Positions 26,151 to 35,206 of a stretch of 64,000 bases of DNA are shown here, piece by piece (within the stretch, counting starts at the first letter, position 1; each line of letters begins with the position of its first letter). Source of the stretch: an uncultured Bacteroidia bacterium (GTDB lineage Bacteria; Bacteroidota; Bacteroidia; Bacteroidales; UBA932); the NCBI GenBank assembly GCA_902789395.1, contig CADANY010000010.1:62001-126000 (forward strand). The letters run 5' to 3'. The notes below the pieces were generated by a model. The model was not told the DNA's origin. It saw only the letters and a list, made by a program, of their open reading frames with translations, and searched no databases. A program made the position numbers and the translations under genes.

Positions 26151-27128
26151 ATGAAAATTATGACCCACTCCCATACCCTCGAAGAAACCGTTCGGGAATT
26201 ATTTGACGGAATTACCTTTACCCGCGAACCGGAAGGTCTCTACGATCCGCTCCGGTATATGATCGGAATCGGAGGAAAACGGCTGCGCCCTACCCTCTGC
26301 CTCCTGACATGGTCCCTCTACCGGGACGGATTCCCGGAGGAGATTCTCGGACCGGCCGCGGGGCTGGAAGTATTCCACACCTTTACCCTGATCCATGACG
26401 ATATCATGGACAATTCCCCGCTCCGCAGGGGCTGTCCGACCGTCTGGAAGAAATGGAGTCCGGATACGGCCATCCTCTCCGGGGATGTCATGTGCATTGA
26501 CAGCTACAAGCGAATCGCCAAGGCACCTGCTGCGGTCCTTCCCGAAGTGCTGGATCTTTTCTCGACAACTGCGGCCCAGGTCTGTGACGGGCAGCAGTTC
26601 GATATGGACTTTGAAACAAGGGAGACCGTCCCGATGGAAGAGTACATGCAGATGATCGGTCTGAAAACAGCCGTTCTGCTGGCCTGTTCCGCCAAGATGG
26701 GAGCCCTGATCGCCGGCGCTCCGAAAAGCGATTGCGATGCACTGTACGGGTATGGCTACAAACTGGGTCTCGCTTTCCAGATTGCGGACGACTACCTCGA
26801 TGCCTACGGAGACAGCAAGGTCTTCGGGAAACCGATCGGAGGCGATATTGTCAATAATAAAAAATCCTGGCTGACGGTCCGGGCTTTTGAAAAGGGTGCG
26901 GAAGGGCTCCCGGAGGCGCTTGCCCTTCCTGCCGGAACCGAACGGGAACGGGAGGAAAAAATCCAAGGTGTCAAGGCGATCTATGATGCGGCCGGAGTCC
27001 CCGGCGATGCCCTTGATGAGATTGCACGGCTGACCCGTGAAACGCTTGATGAAGTATCGGCATTCCCGGCCCGGAGACAGGAGAAATTGCTTTCCTTTGC
27101 GGAAAAACTGATTGGGAGGACACGCTGA
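26151..27128 (+). CDS. Polyprenyl diphosphate synthase (FPP/GGPP synthase family)
   Basis: About 325 residues from ATG 26151 (MKIMTHSH); ATG 26160 is an alternative given the very close promoter. The first Asp-rich motif is DDIMDNSPLRRG, the second is FQIADDYLDAYGD, followed by FGKPIGGDIVNNKKSWL. It condenses isopentenyl diphosphate with allylic diphosphates to make chains for quinones or undecaprenyl carriers. In Bacteroidales close relatives make farnesyl or geranylgeranyl diphosphate; chain length cannot be told here. It precedes the U32 peptidase gene by 2 bases. A longer frame upstream overlaps rsgA and is rejected. Confidence 0.92.
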   Translation: MKIMTHSHTLEETVRELFDGITFTREPEGLYDPLRYMIGIGGKRLRPTLCLLTWSLYRDGFPEEILGPAAGLEVFHTFTLIHDDIMDNSPLRRGCPTVWKKWSPDTAILSGDVMCIDSYKRIAKAPAAVLPEVLDLFSTTAAQVCDGQQFDMDFETRETVPMEEYMQMIGLKTAVLLACSAKMGALIAGAPKSDCDALYGYGYKLGLAFQIADDYLDAYGDSKVFGKPIGGDIVNNKKSWLTVRAFEKGAEGLPEALALPAGTEREREEKIQGVKAIYDAAGVPGDALDEIARLTRETLDEVSAFPARRQEKLLSFAEKLIGRTR

Positions 27129-27130
27129 TC

Positions 27131-28432
27131 ATGGACCGGAAAGAACTGGAAATCATGGCCCCCGCGGGCAATTTCGAATGCTTGGTCGCGGCCATCGAAG
27201 GCGGAGCGAACTCTGTCTATTTCGGAATCGGGAACCTCAACATGCGCTCCCGGTCGGCGAACAACTTCCGTCGGGAAGACCTGCCCGAGATTACCCGGAT
27301 CTGTCGGGAATACGGGGTTAAGTCTTACATGACCCTCAATATCACGCTCTACGGCAGCGATCTCGCCCCCGCCCGGGAGGTCCTGGATGCAGCAAAGTCC
27401 GCCGGCGTCGATGCCGTCATCGCCTCCGACATGGCGGCGATCCTCTACTGCCGGAAGATCGGGATGGAGGTCCATATCTCAACCCAGCTCAGCATCTCCA
27501 ACATCGAGTCGCTCCGTTTCTATGCACAGTTCGCTGATGTCATTGTCCTCGCCCGGGAACTCAATCTCGACCAGGTCCGGGATATCTACGATACCATCGT
27601 TTCCGAGGGAATCAAAGGGCCGTCCGGACAGCTCGTCCGGATCGAGATGTTCGCGCACGGAGCGCTCTGCATGGCCATTTCCGGAAAGTGTTACCTGTCC
27701 CTCCACGCCTATGGGGCCTCGGCCAACCGGGGATCCTGTTTCCAAGTCTGCCGGAGGGGATACGAGGTAACCGACGTTGAGACGGGCAACCAGCTTCTCG
27801 TCGACAATGAGTATATCATGTCCCCGAAAGATCTTTGTACGATCGAGTTCATGGAGCGGATCATCGCCTCGGGCGTTAAGGTCTTCAAGATCGAAGGCCG
27901 GGCCCGTAGCGCGGAGTACGTCAAACGCTGCGCATCCTGCTACCGCCGCGCAGCAGATGCTGTCTGCGACGGAAGATATACGCCCCAGCTGGCCGCTGAG
28001 CTGAAAAAAGAGCTTTCAGAGGTATTTAACCGCGGATTCTGGGACGGCTACTACCAGGGAGCCCGGCTCGGAGAGTGGAGCAGTATCTACGGCAGTGCCG
28101 CAACCCGGAAAAAGGTCTATTCCGGAAAAATAACCAACTGGTTCAATAAAATCGGCGTCGCGGAGGTCCATGTGGAATCGGAACCGCTCCATGTCGGGGA
28201 CGAGATTCTCATCATCGGACAGACAACAGGTGTCGTCGAAATGAAGGTCGAAGACATGCGGGTCGATCTTCGTCCCGCAGAGGAAGCCGGAAAGGGAGTC
28301 TACTGTTCCGTCGCCGTTCCCCTTGAAAGCATGCCGGAAGACAAGGTCAATACGCACGAAGCGATGGAGACCGGCGAACGGATCCACCCGCGCCGCGGAG
28401 ACAAGGTATATATCTGGAAATCGGAATCATGA
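27131..28432 (+). CDS. U32-family peptidase (TrhP/YegQ-like)
   Basis: A 433-residue cytoplasmic protein. The U32 signature is complete: EMFAHGALCMAISGKCYLS, followed by the Cys cluster region SANRGSCFQVCRRGY. The N-terminal half is a TIM-barrel (IMAPAGNFECLVAAIEGGAN) and the C-terminus forms a small beta domain. E. coli relatives TrhP/RlhA take part in hydroxylation of tRNA or rRNA rather than proteolysis, so an RNA-modification role is plausible. It overlaps the GH43 gene by the ATGA tetranucleotide. Confidence 0.9.
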   Translation: MDRKELEIMAPAGNFECLVAAIEGGANSVYFGIGNLNMRSRSANNFRREDLPEITRICREYGVKSYMTLNITLYGSDLAPAREVLDAAKSAGVDAVIASDMAAILYCRKIGMEVHISTQLSISNIESLRFYAQFADVIVLARELNLDQVRDIYDTIVSEGIKGPSGQLVRIEMFAHGALCMAISGKCYLSLHAYGASANRGSCFQVCRRGYEVTDVETGNQLLVDNEYIMSPKDLCTIEFMERIIASGVKVFKIEGRARSAEYVKRCASCYRRAADAVCDGRYTPQLAAELKKELSEVFNRGFWDGYYQGARLGEWSSIYGSAATRKKVYSGKITNWFNKIGVAEVHVESEPLHVGDEILIIGQTTGVVEMKVEDMRVDLRPAEEAGKGVYCSVAVPLESMPEDKVNTHEAMETGERIHPRRGDKVYIWKSES

Positions 28433-29478
28433 AAAGAATCTTCCTGGGACTCGCCCTCCTCTGCACCCTGACCCTTTCCTGCCGGGAAAAGCCCTATGAG
28501 AACCCGGTCATCGCCAACGACTGCCCCGATCCGAGCGTGCTCGACAACCGCTCCCGGGACGGGTATTTCTACGCCTATTCGACTCGGAGCCGGATCGGAG
28601 ATACCCTCTATGAGATTCCGGTCTGGCGAAGCAGGGACTTCGTGCACTGGGAGATCGCAGGCGCCGCTTTCACGGCGGAAACCCGTCCGGACTGGGAGCC
28701 GAAGGGAGTCCTCTGGGCCCCGGACATCAATTACATCGACGGGAAATACGTCCTCTATTATGCGCTCGGAGTCTGGGGAGACCATGACAGGAGCGCTTCG
28801 GGCGTCGCCGTCTCCGACTCGCCGACCGGGCCGTTCAGGGACCTCGGGATGCTCGTCAGCCGGGAGAACACCGGTGTCGGGAACTCGATCGACCCGAATT
28901 TCTTCCGGGACGACGACGGACGGAACTATCTCTACTGGGGAAGCCTTGCCCATCGGACCGATTCCATAGCGGGACGGCTCAGCGGCATCTACGTCGTCGA
29001 ACTGACCCCGGACGGACTGGCCCTGCAGCCGGGTACGAAGCCGGTCAAGGTCGCCGGAGACGGAATGGAGGGAGCCTATGTCCACAAACGGAAAAAGTTC
29101 TACTACCTCTTCGCCTCGGAGGGAAGCTGCTGCAATGGAGCCAGGAGTACCTACCACGTCATCGTGGGCCGTTCGGAGAGTCCGCTCGGGCCGTTCGTGA
29201 GCCGGAGCGGCATGTCCATGCTGCCCGAAAGGGGAATGCCCTATGACGGGACCATCCTCACCGCCGATGCGGACAGCCTGTTCCGCGGCCCCGGCCACAA
29301 CGGAGAGATCGTCCGGGACCGGAGGGGACGCGACTGGATGCCCTACCATACCTATTGGAAAGGGAACGGATACAAGGGACGGCTGATGAACATCGACCGG
29401 GTTCTCTGGACCAAAGACGGCTGGCCGTATTTCGAGGGGGACGCCCCTTCGACAGGACGCCAGGGCCCCCGGTTCTGA
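28429..29478 (+). CDS. GH43-family glycoside hydrolase lipoprotein
   Basis: A 349-residue lipoprotein (lipobox LTLSC, Cys 18). Five-bladed propeller features and the GH43 triad are visible: CPDPSV (base Asp, 34), NSIDPNFF (pKa-modulating Asp, 155) and MEGAYV (acid Glu, 214), plus RGPGHNGEI late in the chain. GH43 enzymes cleave alpha-L-arabinofuranosides, arabinan or beta-xylosides; the family subtype is not resolved. It acts outside the cytoplasm. The start overlaps the U32 gene by 4 bases and the stop abuts the stop of the convergent S41 gene with no gap. Confidence 0.9.
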   Translation: MKRIFLGLALLCTLTLSCREKPYENPVIANDCPDPSVLDNRSRDGYFYAYSTRSRIGDTLYEIPVWRSRDFVHWEIAGAAFTAETRPDWEPKGVLWAPDINYIDGKYVLYYALGVWGDHDRSASGVAVSDSPTGPFRDLGMLVSRENTGVGNSIDPNFFRDDDGRNYLYWGSLAHRTDSIAGRLSGIYVVELTPDGLALQPGTKPVKVAGDGMEGAYVHKRKKFYYLFASEGSCCNGARSTYHVIVGRSESPLGPFVSRSGMSMLPERGMPYDGTILTADADSLFRGPGHNGEIVRDRRGRDWMPYHTYWKGNGYKGRLMNIDRVLWTKDGWPYFEGDAPSTGRQGPRF

Positions 29479-31116
29479 TCAATAGCTGATGGACGGCTTG
29501 GTCAGGGCTTCCTTGAGCTGATCATCATAACGGATCCGGGACTCGATACCGGCTTCCTGATACCAGTAACGGACGACGATTTCTTCTTCGATAAACGGAA
29601 TGATCTCGTCTTTCTTCAGGCGGAGAAAAGTTTCCTTATCGATATCGAGTGATTTCTCCAGGGCGGCAAGTTCTTCGGACATTGCTTCGGACAGGCCGTC
29701 TTCCACGAGGGTCTTCTTCATCTCGTCGAAGATCGTCTTTGCGCTGGACCGGTAATCGAATTCCTTATCCTTCGCGAAAGCGACAAAGTCTTCAAAGTCC
29801 GTAAAACGGAACTCCGATGCCGGCGGAATGGAGGCATGCTCCCGCACATACTTGAGGGCATACTGCTCTACGATGCCGCTGAGAACGAGCGAGTAAGTCA
29901 ACCGGCTGTAACGGTGGGCCTTGACCTCGAAGTCCGGTGTGATTCCGCCGCCGTCCCGCACCGTGCGGCCATGGAGCGTCTTGAATTCATGGGTCAGGGA
30001 GTCGGGGATATGTCCGACACTGCCGTCTTCGTTCCGGTGGCTGTAATCGATCGCCTGGACGCAGCGGCCAGAAGGGGTATAATACTTTGCCGTCGTAACT
30101 TTCAGCTGTCCATTGTAAGGAAGCGGACGGATGCTCTGGACGAGACCCTTTCCATAGGTACGGGTTCCGATAATCGTTGCGCGGTCAAGGTCCTGGAGAG
30201 CTCCGGAGACAATTTCAGACGCTGATGCGGAACCGGAATCAACCAGGACGACAATCGGAAGGGAGGTATCAATCGGATCCGTCGTTGTTTTATGGACAAA
30301 TTCCGCATTCGCATCCCGCCCTTTCTGGGTCACGACGACAGAGCCTTTCGGGACGAAGAGAGAAACGATGCCGACCGCCTCGTTCAACAAACCGCCGCCA
30401 TTGCCGCGAAGGTCAAGGACAAGTTTTTTCATGCCCTGGGCCTTGAGTTTCAGGAATCCTTCGCGGACAGCGGAAGAAACGCCTTCCGTGAATTTCGTCT
30501 GGAGCATATAACCGGTCTCCCCGTCGTCGAGCAAGCCGACATATTCCAGTGCGGGCATATTGATCCGTTCGCGTACGATCGGAACTTCGATGATGTCCCC
30601 TGCCTTCCAGGAATCGCCGTCACGCAGTTTCTTAACCTTGAAGACAACGGTCGTTCCGGGTTTTCCACGCATCTTTTCGCTGGATTCCGCGCTCGTCAGG
30701 CCATGGGTGGAGACGCCGTCGATCTCGACGATTTCATCTCCGCAGACGAGCCCGCCGCGGACGGCCGGAGATCCGGCATAGGGCTCATTGATAATGACAT
30801 TGCCATTAACGTCCGGCTTATAGATGACGGCACCGATACCGCCATAGACCCCGCTGATCATCATCTGGAAATTCTCCTGCTCTTCTTCCGGGACATAGAC
30901 CGTATACGGATCCAGGCCCTCCAGCATGGCATCGATGCCAAGCCGCTCAATGCGGTTCAGCGGAAGGGTATCGACATAGGAACGGTTGAGTTCCTTGAGT
31001 ATGGAGTTCTGGATTTCCACCCATTTCCCGAGGGTGAAACTCTTCGACTGTGCAAAAGCGGGGATGGAGGCCGCCAGAAGGGCCAGGACCATCAAAGTCT
31101 GTTTCATTGTTTTCAT
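29479..31116 (-). CDS. S41-family C-terminal processing protease with PDZ domain
   Basis: A 545-residue exported protease (signal peptide ending AFAQS). Domains: N-terminal helical part, PDZ (about 85-170, GGLVCGDEIVEIDG), then the S41 core with LDLRGNGGG, nucleophile segment DSGSASASE (about 295) and catalytic Lys in GTRTYGKGLVQ. A long helical C-terminus follows. It trims or degrades periplasmic proteins. ATG 31116 (MKTMKQ) and ATG 31107 are both possible; the TAACTTTG element ends 7 bases before the former, so the latter would leave a short leader. Confidence 0.92.
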   Translation of the reverse strand: MKTMKQTLMVLALLAASIPAFAQSKSFTLGKWVEIQNSILKELNRSYVDTLPLNRIERLGIDAMLEGLDPYTVYVPEEEQENFQMMISGVYGGIGAVIYKPDVNGNVIINEPYAGSPAVRGGLVCGDEIVEIDGVSTHGLTSAESSEKMRGKPGTTVVFKVKKLRDGDSWKAGDIIEVPIVRERINMPALEYVGLLDDGETGYMLQTKFTEGVSSAVREGFLKLKAQGMKKLVLDLRGNGGGLLNEAVGIVSLFVPKGSVVVTQKGRDANAEFVHKTTTDPIDTSLPIVVLVDSGSASASEIVSGALQDLDRATIIGTRTYGKGLVQSIRPLPYNGQLKVTTAKYYTPSGRCVQAIDYSHRNEDGSVGHIPDSLTHEFKTLHGRTVRDGGGITPDFEVKAHRYSRLTYSLVLSGIVEQYALKYVREHASIPPASEFRFTDFEDFVAFAKDKEFDYRSSAKTIFDEMKKTLVEDGLSEAMSEELAALEKSLDIDKETFLRLKKDEIIPFIEEEIVVRYWYQEAGIESRIRYDDQLKEALTKPSISY

Positions 31117-31123
31117 ATCCAGA

Positions 31124-31131
31124 CAAAGTTA
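31124..31131 (-). promoter_or_regulatory. -7 promoter element of the S41 protease gene
   Basis: The minus strand reads TAACTTTG (TAnnTTTG), 7 bases before ATG 31116 and 16 before ATG 31107. It is divergent from the rdgB-type promoter. Confidence 0.6.
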
Positions 31132-31144
31132 GCAAAAAATGTAC

Positions 31145-31152
31145 TAAATTTG
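31145..31152 (+). promoter_or_regulatory. -7 promoter element of the RdgB/HAM1 gene
   Basis: TAAATTTG matches TAnnTTTG and ends 26 bases before the ATG at 31179. It supports this start over in-frame codons upstream. Confidence 0.6.
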
Positions 31153-31178
31153 TTTTCAGATCCAAAAGTACCCCTATA

Positions 31179-31775
31179 ATGACACGGAAAATCGTTTTTG
31201 CCACAGGCAATCCCGGGAAACTCCGCGAAGCCGGTGAGATTCTCGGCGAAGGTTTCGAGATTGTTTCTGCCGCAGCTGCCGGCGTTCCCGATGACATTCC
31301 CGAAACAGGAACGACCTTACAGGAAAACGCACTCATCAAAGCCGAATATATCTGGGAAAAAACCGGACTTGACTGCTTTGCGGACGATACCGGTCTCGAA
31401 GTCGACGCGCTGGGCGGAGCTCCTGGCATCCATTCCGCACGGTATGCCGGTGAGAATAAGGATTTCCAGGCGAACATCGACAAACTGCTCCGCGAATTGG
31501 AAACGGTCCCGGCTCCAGACCGGAAAGCCCGTTTCAGGACCTCCGTCGCCCTGATTCTCAAAGGAGAACGGCATTTCTTCGACGGCGTTATGGAGGGGGG
31601 AATCGCGACAGAGCGGCATGGAACCGGTGGTTTCGGTTATGACTCCGTTTTCATTCCGGAAGGCTGCAGCGGCCTGACAGCCGCCGAGATTTCCGAGGAG
31701 GAAAAGAATGCGATCTCCCACCGCGGCAAGGCGCTCCGTGCCATGGCCGGATTCCTGAAGGGCCTTCCCGAATGA
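31179..31775 (+). CDS. rdgB: Non-canonical purine NTP pyrophosphatase (RdgB/HAM1)
   Basis: 198 residues from ATG 31179 (MTRKIVFATGNPGK), the usual length for the family. Motifs: FATGNPGKLRE (substrate loop), CFADDTGLEVDALGGAPGIHSARYAG (metal and catalytic region), GTGGFGYDSVF and the C-terminal SHRGKALRAM. It hydrolyses ITP, dITP and XTP to monophosphates, keeping deaminated purines out of DNA. Its stop overlaps the recO start by 4 bases, so two genome-maintenance genes are translationally linked. Confidence 0.94.
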   Translation: MTRKIVFATGNPGKLREAGEILGEGFEIVSAAAAGVPDDIPETGTTLQENALIKAEYIWEKTGLDCFADDTGLEVDALGGAPGIHSARYAGENKDFQANIDKLLRELETVPAPDRKARFRTSVALILKGERHFFDGVMEGGIATERHGTGGFGYDSVFIPEGCSGLTAAEISEEEKNAISHRGKALRAMAGFLKGLPE

Positions 31776-32434
31776 ATGTCATCGAACTGATAGTCCTGGG
31801 CACGACCAAGATCGGAGAAAACGCCCTTGTCGTCCACTCACTCAGCCGTGAGTATGGACGCCGGGGATTTGTCGTCCGGGTCGGAAAAGGAGCCTCCCCT
31901 TCCCTGCTGCTCCCGCTCGGGATTATCGAGGCCGATATCACGGAGAATCCCCGGTCCACCCTTTGGAACGCCCGGCACCTAAGCGCCTCCATTCCCTTGA
32001 TCGGGATTCGTAACAACCTCTATAAGAACACGATAACTCTGTTCATGAGCGAAGTCCTCTACCGGACTGTCAAGGACGGGGCAAACGAAGAAGGACTGTA
32101 CGACTGGTGCCGCAAAAGCATTCTGACCCTCGATGCCATGGAATCGGATTTCAGTAATTTCCATATCCGCTTCCTCCTTGAACTATGCTCGGCTCTGGGT
32201 TTCAGCCCGACCTTTGAAGACCTGCTCCCCCATATTGACCGGAATGACGGGAAAGGCCATTTTGAGGCGCTTCGCGGTTTCATGCAGTCATCTTTCTCTG
32301 AATCCATGCTGATTCCCCTTTCCGGAGCGGACCGCAACAAAATAGCGGAGGATATCCTCCGCTACCTTGAATTCCATACCGAGTCTTCGATCAACGTCCG
32401 CTCTTTGCGCGTCCTCCACGAGCTTTTCCTCTAG
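31772..32434 (+). CDS. recO: DNA repair protein RecO
   Basis: A 220-residue RecO: an N-terminal OB fold (IELIVLGTTKIGENALVVHSLS) and a helical C-terminal part (DFSNFHIRFLLELCSALGFSP). In the RecFOR pathway it loads RecA onto SSB-coated single strands. No zinc Cys cluster is obvious, as in other Bacteroidota RecO proteins. It starts inside the rdgB stop region (ATGA). Its last 44 bases overlap the 3' end of the convergent RNase R gene. Confidence 0.9.
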   Translation: MNVIELIVLGTTKIGENALVVHSLSREYGRRGFVVRVGKGASPSLLLPLGIIEADITENPRSTLWNARHLSASIPLIGIRNNLYKNTITLFMSEVLYRTVKDGANEEGLYDWCRKSILTLDAMESDFSNFHIRFLLELCSALGFSPTFEDLLPHIDRNDGKGHFEALRGFMQSSFSESMLIPLSGADRNKIAEDILRYLEFHTESSINVRSLRVLHELFL

Positions 32435-34496
32435 GAGCCCGCGGTTTCTCCGCCGGCTGCGGGACGGCCGCCTCAAACTCATCCTCGACCAATTCGTAAT
32501 CAAGGAGTTTCTGTTCCAGATTTGTTTCTTTCACCCGGATGCGGACTTTATCTCCGAGGTAGAATTTCTTGCCGGTCCGGCGGCCTACGGTACGGTAATG
32601 GTCCTCGTCGAAAGCGAAGAAATCCCCCTTGATCGTCCGAAGCGGAATCATGCCTTCAACCTTGGTCGGTTCTATCTCGACATAGATGCCCCATTCGGTC
32701 AGTCCGGAAATATACCCTTCGTATTCCTTGCCGATCTTATCCTGCATGAACTCGATGATCTTGTATTTGATGCTTTCCCGTTCGGCTTCCGCCGCAACGA
32801 GTTCCCGCTCGGAGGCATGCTTGCACTGCTGCTCGTAATAGCCCTGGTCCTGGCTTTCGGCCCCGCCGAGATAGAGGGAAAGAAGGCGGTGGACCATCAT
32901 ATCGGGATACCGGCGGATCGGAGAGGTAAAGTGCGTATAGAACTTGAAAGCAAGTCCATAGTGCCCGATGTTTTCCGTGCTGTAGGTCGCCTTGGCCATA
33001 GCGCGTAGCATCAGCAGCTGGATGGCGTTCTTTTCCGGACGGTCCCCGACCTGGTCGATCAGATTGTTCAGGGATTCGGCGATGGCCTTTCCGTTGCCGA
33101 TATCGCCGAGGGTATGGCCGAAGTTACCTGCGAAACTGCGCAGTCCGGTCAGCTTTTCGGTATTGGGAAGATCATGGACACGGTAGACAAACGTCTTCGC
33201 CTTCTTGGCGGCCTTTCCGCCCAGATGACCGTCTGTAGCCACATATTCCGCGACATACCGATTTGCAAGCAACATAAACTCCTCGATCAGCCAGTTCGAT
33301 TCCTTGCTGACCTTCTGCACGACATCGACCGGTTTGCCGGACTCGTCGATCAGGACCTTCATCTCGGGACGGTCGAATTCGAGGGCTCCGGCGGCGAACC
33401 GGCGTTTGCGGAAAATGGACGCCAATTTGTGCAGTTCCAGAACGGCTTCCCGGATCGGAACCGGAACAATTCCGCACTCGCTTCCCTTCCCGAGTTCTTC
33501 CATCTTCAGGGACTCCTGACCGGCTTCGATGATCTGCTGGGCCAGTTCATAGTCAAACCGATAGTCGGATTTCATGACCGTGCGGCCGAACCAGGGATTG
33601 ATGACCTTGCCGTGAGGGGTAATCTCAAAAACGGCCGAGAAAGTCAGTTTCTCCTCATTCGGGCGCAGGGAGCAGAGTTTGTTGGACAGTTTCTCCGGCA
33701 GCATCGGGACTGTACGGTCGACAAGATATACCGACGTTCCGCGCCGCATCGCCTCCTTGTCGACTTCGCTGCCCGGACGGACGTACCAAGTCACGTCTGC
33801 GATATGGACGCCGACTTCGAAATTGCCGTTCTCGAGCGGACGGAACGAAAGGGCGTCATCGAAGTCCTTGGCATCCGTCGGGTCGATCGTGAAGGTCAGG
33901 ACATCCCGGAAATCACGCCGACCCTTGAGGTCTTTCTCCGTAATCTTGTCGCTGATCTTGTCCGCCGCGTCCTCGACGGCTTTCTCGAACCGGTACGGCA
34001 GGCCGAACTGGGCCAGGATGGCATGCATTTCCGTATCATTCTCACCGGGCATTCCCAGGAAATCAACGATGTGGCCGCTCGGAACGGGTTCTCCCTTTTC
34101 CCACCGGTCCACTACGGCCGCTACCTTCATGCCGGTTTTTGCATGCTCCGGATCCGGGACGGGGACGGATATGTCATAAGGCATGGTCCGGGAAGACATC
34201 AAAACCCAGGCCTGCCGGTTCCCGACAATATGGAGAATGCCGACAAAGGGAAGACCGGAGCGTTCAAGGATGGAAATAACCTCCCCTTCAGGGCCCTGAC
34301 GGCCTTGTTTCTTGGTGATTACAACCCGAACCTTGTCTTCATGCAGGGCTCCCCTGCTCTTACCGGGACGGACAAAAATCGGATCGGGAACGCCGTCGAC
34401 GGAAACGAACAGGTTCCCCTCCCGGTTCATCCGGGCCACTCCTTCCACTTCGATCCTGGGCGCTTTCTTTTTCGAATGACTTTTCTTGCTTGCCAT
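32391..34496 (-). CDS. rnr: Ribonuclease R
   Basis: A 701-residue RNase II/R family exonuclease. Cold-shock-like domains precede the RNB domain with TIDPTDAKDFDDALS (four metal Asp, about residue 207). Later come the RYPDMMVHRLL segment, an S1 domain (GKEYEGYISGLTEWGIYVEIE) and a basic tail rich in Arg, Lys and Gly. The short basic tails at both ends (SKKSHSKKKAP at the start) fit RNA binding. It degrades structured RNA 3' to 5'. Its C-terminal tail is encoded over the last 44 bases of recO on the other strand. Confidence 0.95.
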   Translation of the reverse strand: MASKKSHSKKKAPRIEVEGVARMNREGNLFVSVDGVPDPIFVRPGKSRGALHEDKVRVVITKKQGRQGPEGEVISILERSGLPFVGILHIVGNRQAWVLMSSRTMPYDISVPVPDPEHAKTGMKVAAVVDRWEKGEPVPSGHIVDFLGMPGENDTEMHAILAQFGLPYRFEKAVEDAADKISDKITEKDLKGRRDFRDVLTFTIDPTDAKDFDDALSFRPLENGNFEVGVHIADVTWYVRPGSEVDKEAMRRGTSVYLVDRTVPMLPEKLSNKLCSLRPNEEKLTFSAVFEITPHGKVINPWFGRTVMKSDYRFDYELAQQIIEAGQESLKMEELGKGSECGIVPVPIREAVLELHKLASIFRKRRFAAGALEFDRPEMKVLIDESGKPVDVVQKVSKESNWLIEEFMLLANRYVAEYVATDGHLGGKAAKKAKTFVYRVHDLPNTEKLTGLRSFAGNFGHTLGDIGNGKAIAESLNNLIDQVGDRPEKNAIQLLMLRAMAKATYSTENIGHYGLAFKFYTHFTSPIRRYPDMMVHRLLSLYLGGAESQDQGYYEQQCKHASERELVAAEAERESIKYKIIEFMQDKIGKEYEGYISGLTEWGIYVEIEPTKVEGMIPLRTIKGDFFAFDEDHYRTVGRRTGKKFYLGDKVRIRVKETNLEQKLLDYELVEDEFEAAVPQPAEKPRAPRGKARGGRAKSGR

Positions 34497-34500
34497 AGTA

Positions 34501-35202
34501 TTATCGAATCAATGCTTGAGGTTTCACATAGTAACCGAGGGAATCATAATGCTTGCGTTCTGCTGCACTCTGCTCGGAGAAGAAGACCGAATCGGCGCGG
34601 TCCGTATAGAGGATGCCATCCAGATGGTCGCATTCATGCTGGAAAATGATGGCGGTGAAATCCCGAACGGTCTCGCTGACCCGTGAAAGGGTTCCGGGAT
34701 CGGTATAGGAGATCACGGCTCCATCCCTGCGGGGGACGTATCCGCGAAGGTCCGGGACGGAAAGACAGCCTTCCCTACTGAGGGTGACCGGACCGAAAAG
34801 GCTGTCTATACGGATATTCGCATAGACCTCGAAGGGCTCTCCCGCCTTGTCGAAACGCTGGACGCAGATGACCCTCCGGTTGATACCGACCTGCGGGCCG
34901 GCAATACCGACTCCGTCTTCCCAGGGAGCCTGGACAGTGGCTTTCAGTTTTTCCGCAAAAAGACGGAAATGTTCGGATCTCAATGCCCTATCCGACAAAT
35001 CGGTGCAGGGAGTCCGAAGGATCAGGCTGTCGGAAGGATCCGTTACGACCGTCACGTAGAGGACGGAATCCTGTTCCTGGAGAATCCTCCGTTCTTCACG
35101 GGTAAAGCCGGAGCGTTCTCCTGCCTGCAGGCAACCGGCCAGAAGCCCACCGCAAAACAGCAGGGGAACGATCAGACGGATAATAGAGGTTATCTTACTC
35201 AT
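34501..35202 (-). CDS. Peptide deformylase-family protein with lipoprotein signal
   Basis: A 233-residue protein with all three deformylase motifs: GVGIAGPQVG (97-106), EGCLSVP (144-150) and QHECDHLDG (188-196), which supply the metal ligands Cys and two His and the catalytic Glu. Unusually, it starts with a basic, hydrophobic segment and a lipobox GLLAGC (Cys 24), predicting export and lipid attachment. Ordinary deformylase acts on nascent chains in the cytoplasm. This copy may be periplasmic and act on formyl-peptides, or the signal may be only a membrane anchor. The gene lies between rnr and radA, 4 bases from each. Confidence 0.88.
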   Translation of the reverse strand: MSKITSIIRLIVPLLFCGGLLAGCLQAGERSGFTREERRILQEQDSVLYVTVVTDPSDSLILRTPCTDLSDRALRSEHFRLFAEKLKATVQAPWEDGVGIAGPQVGINRRVICVQRFDKAGEPFEVYANIRIDSLFGPVTLSREGCLSVPDLRGYVPRRDGAVISYTDPGTLSRVSETVRDFTAIIFQHECDHLDGILYTDRADSVFFSEQSAAERKHYDSLGYYVKPQALIR

Positions 35203-35206
35203 AGTC

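Noticed and set aside
33114..34649. 511-codon open frame opposite RNase R
   Set aside because: RNase R on the other strand has all family motifs; this frame is a shadow extending into the deformylase-like gene.
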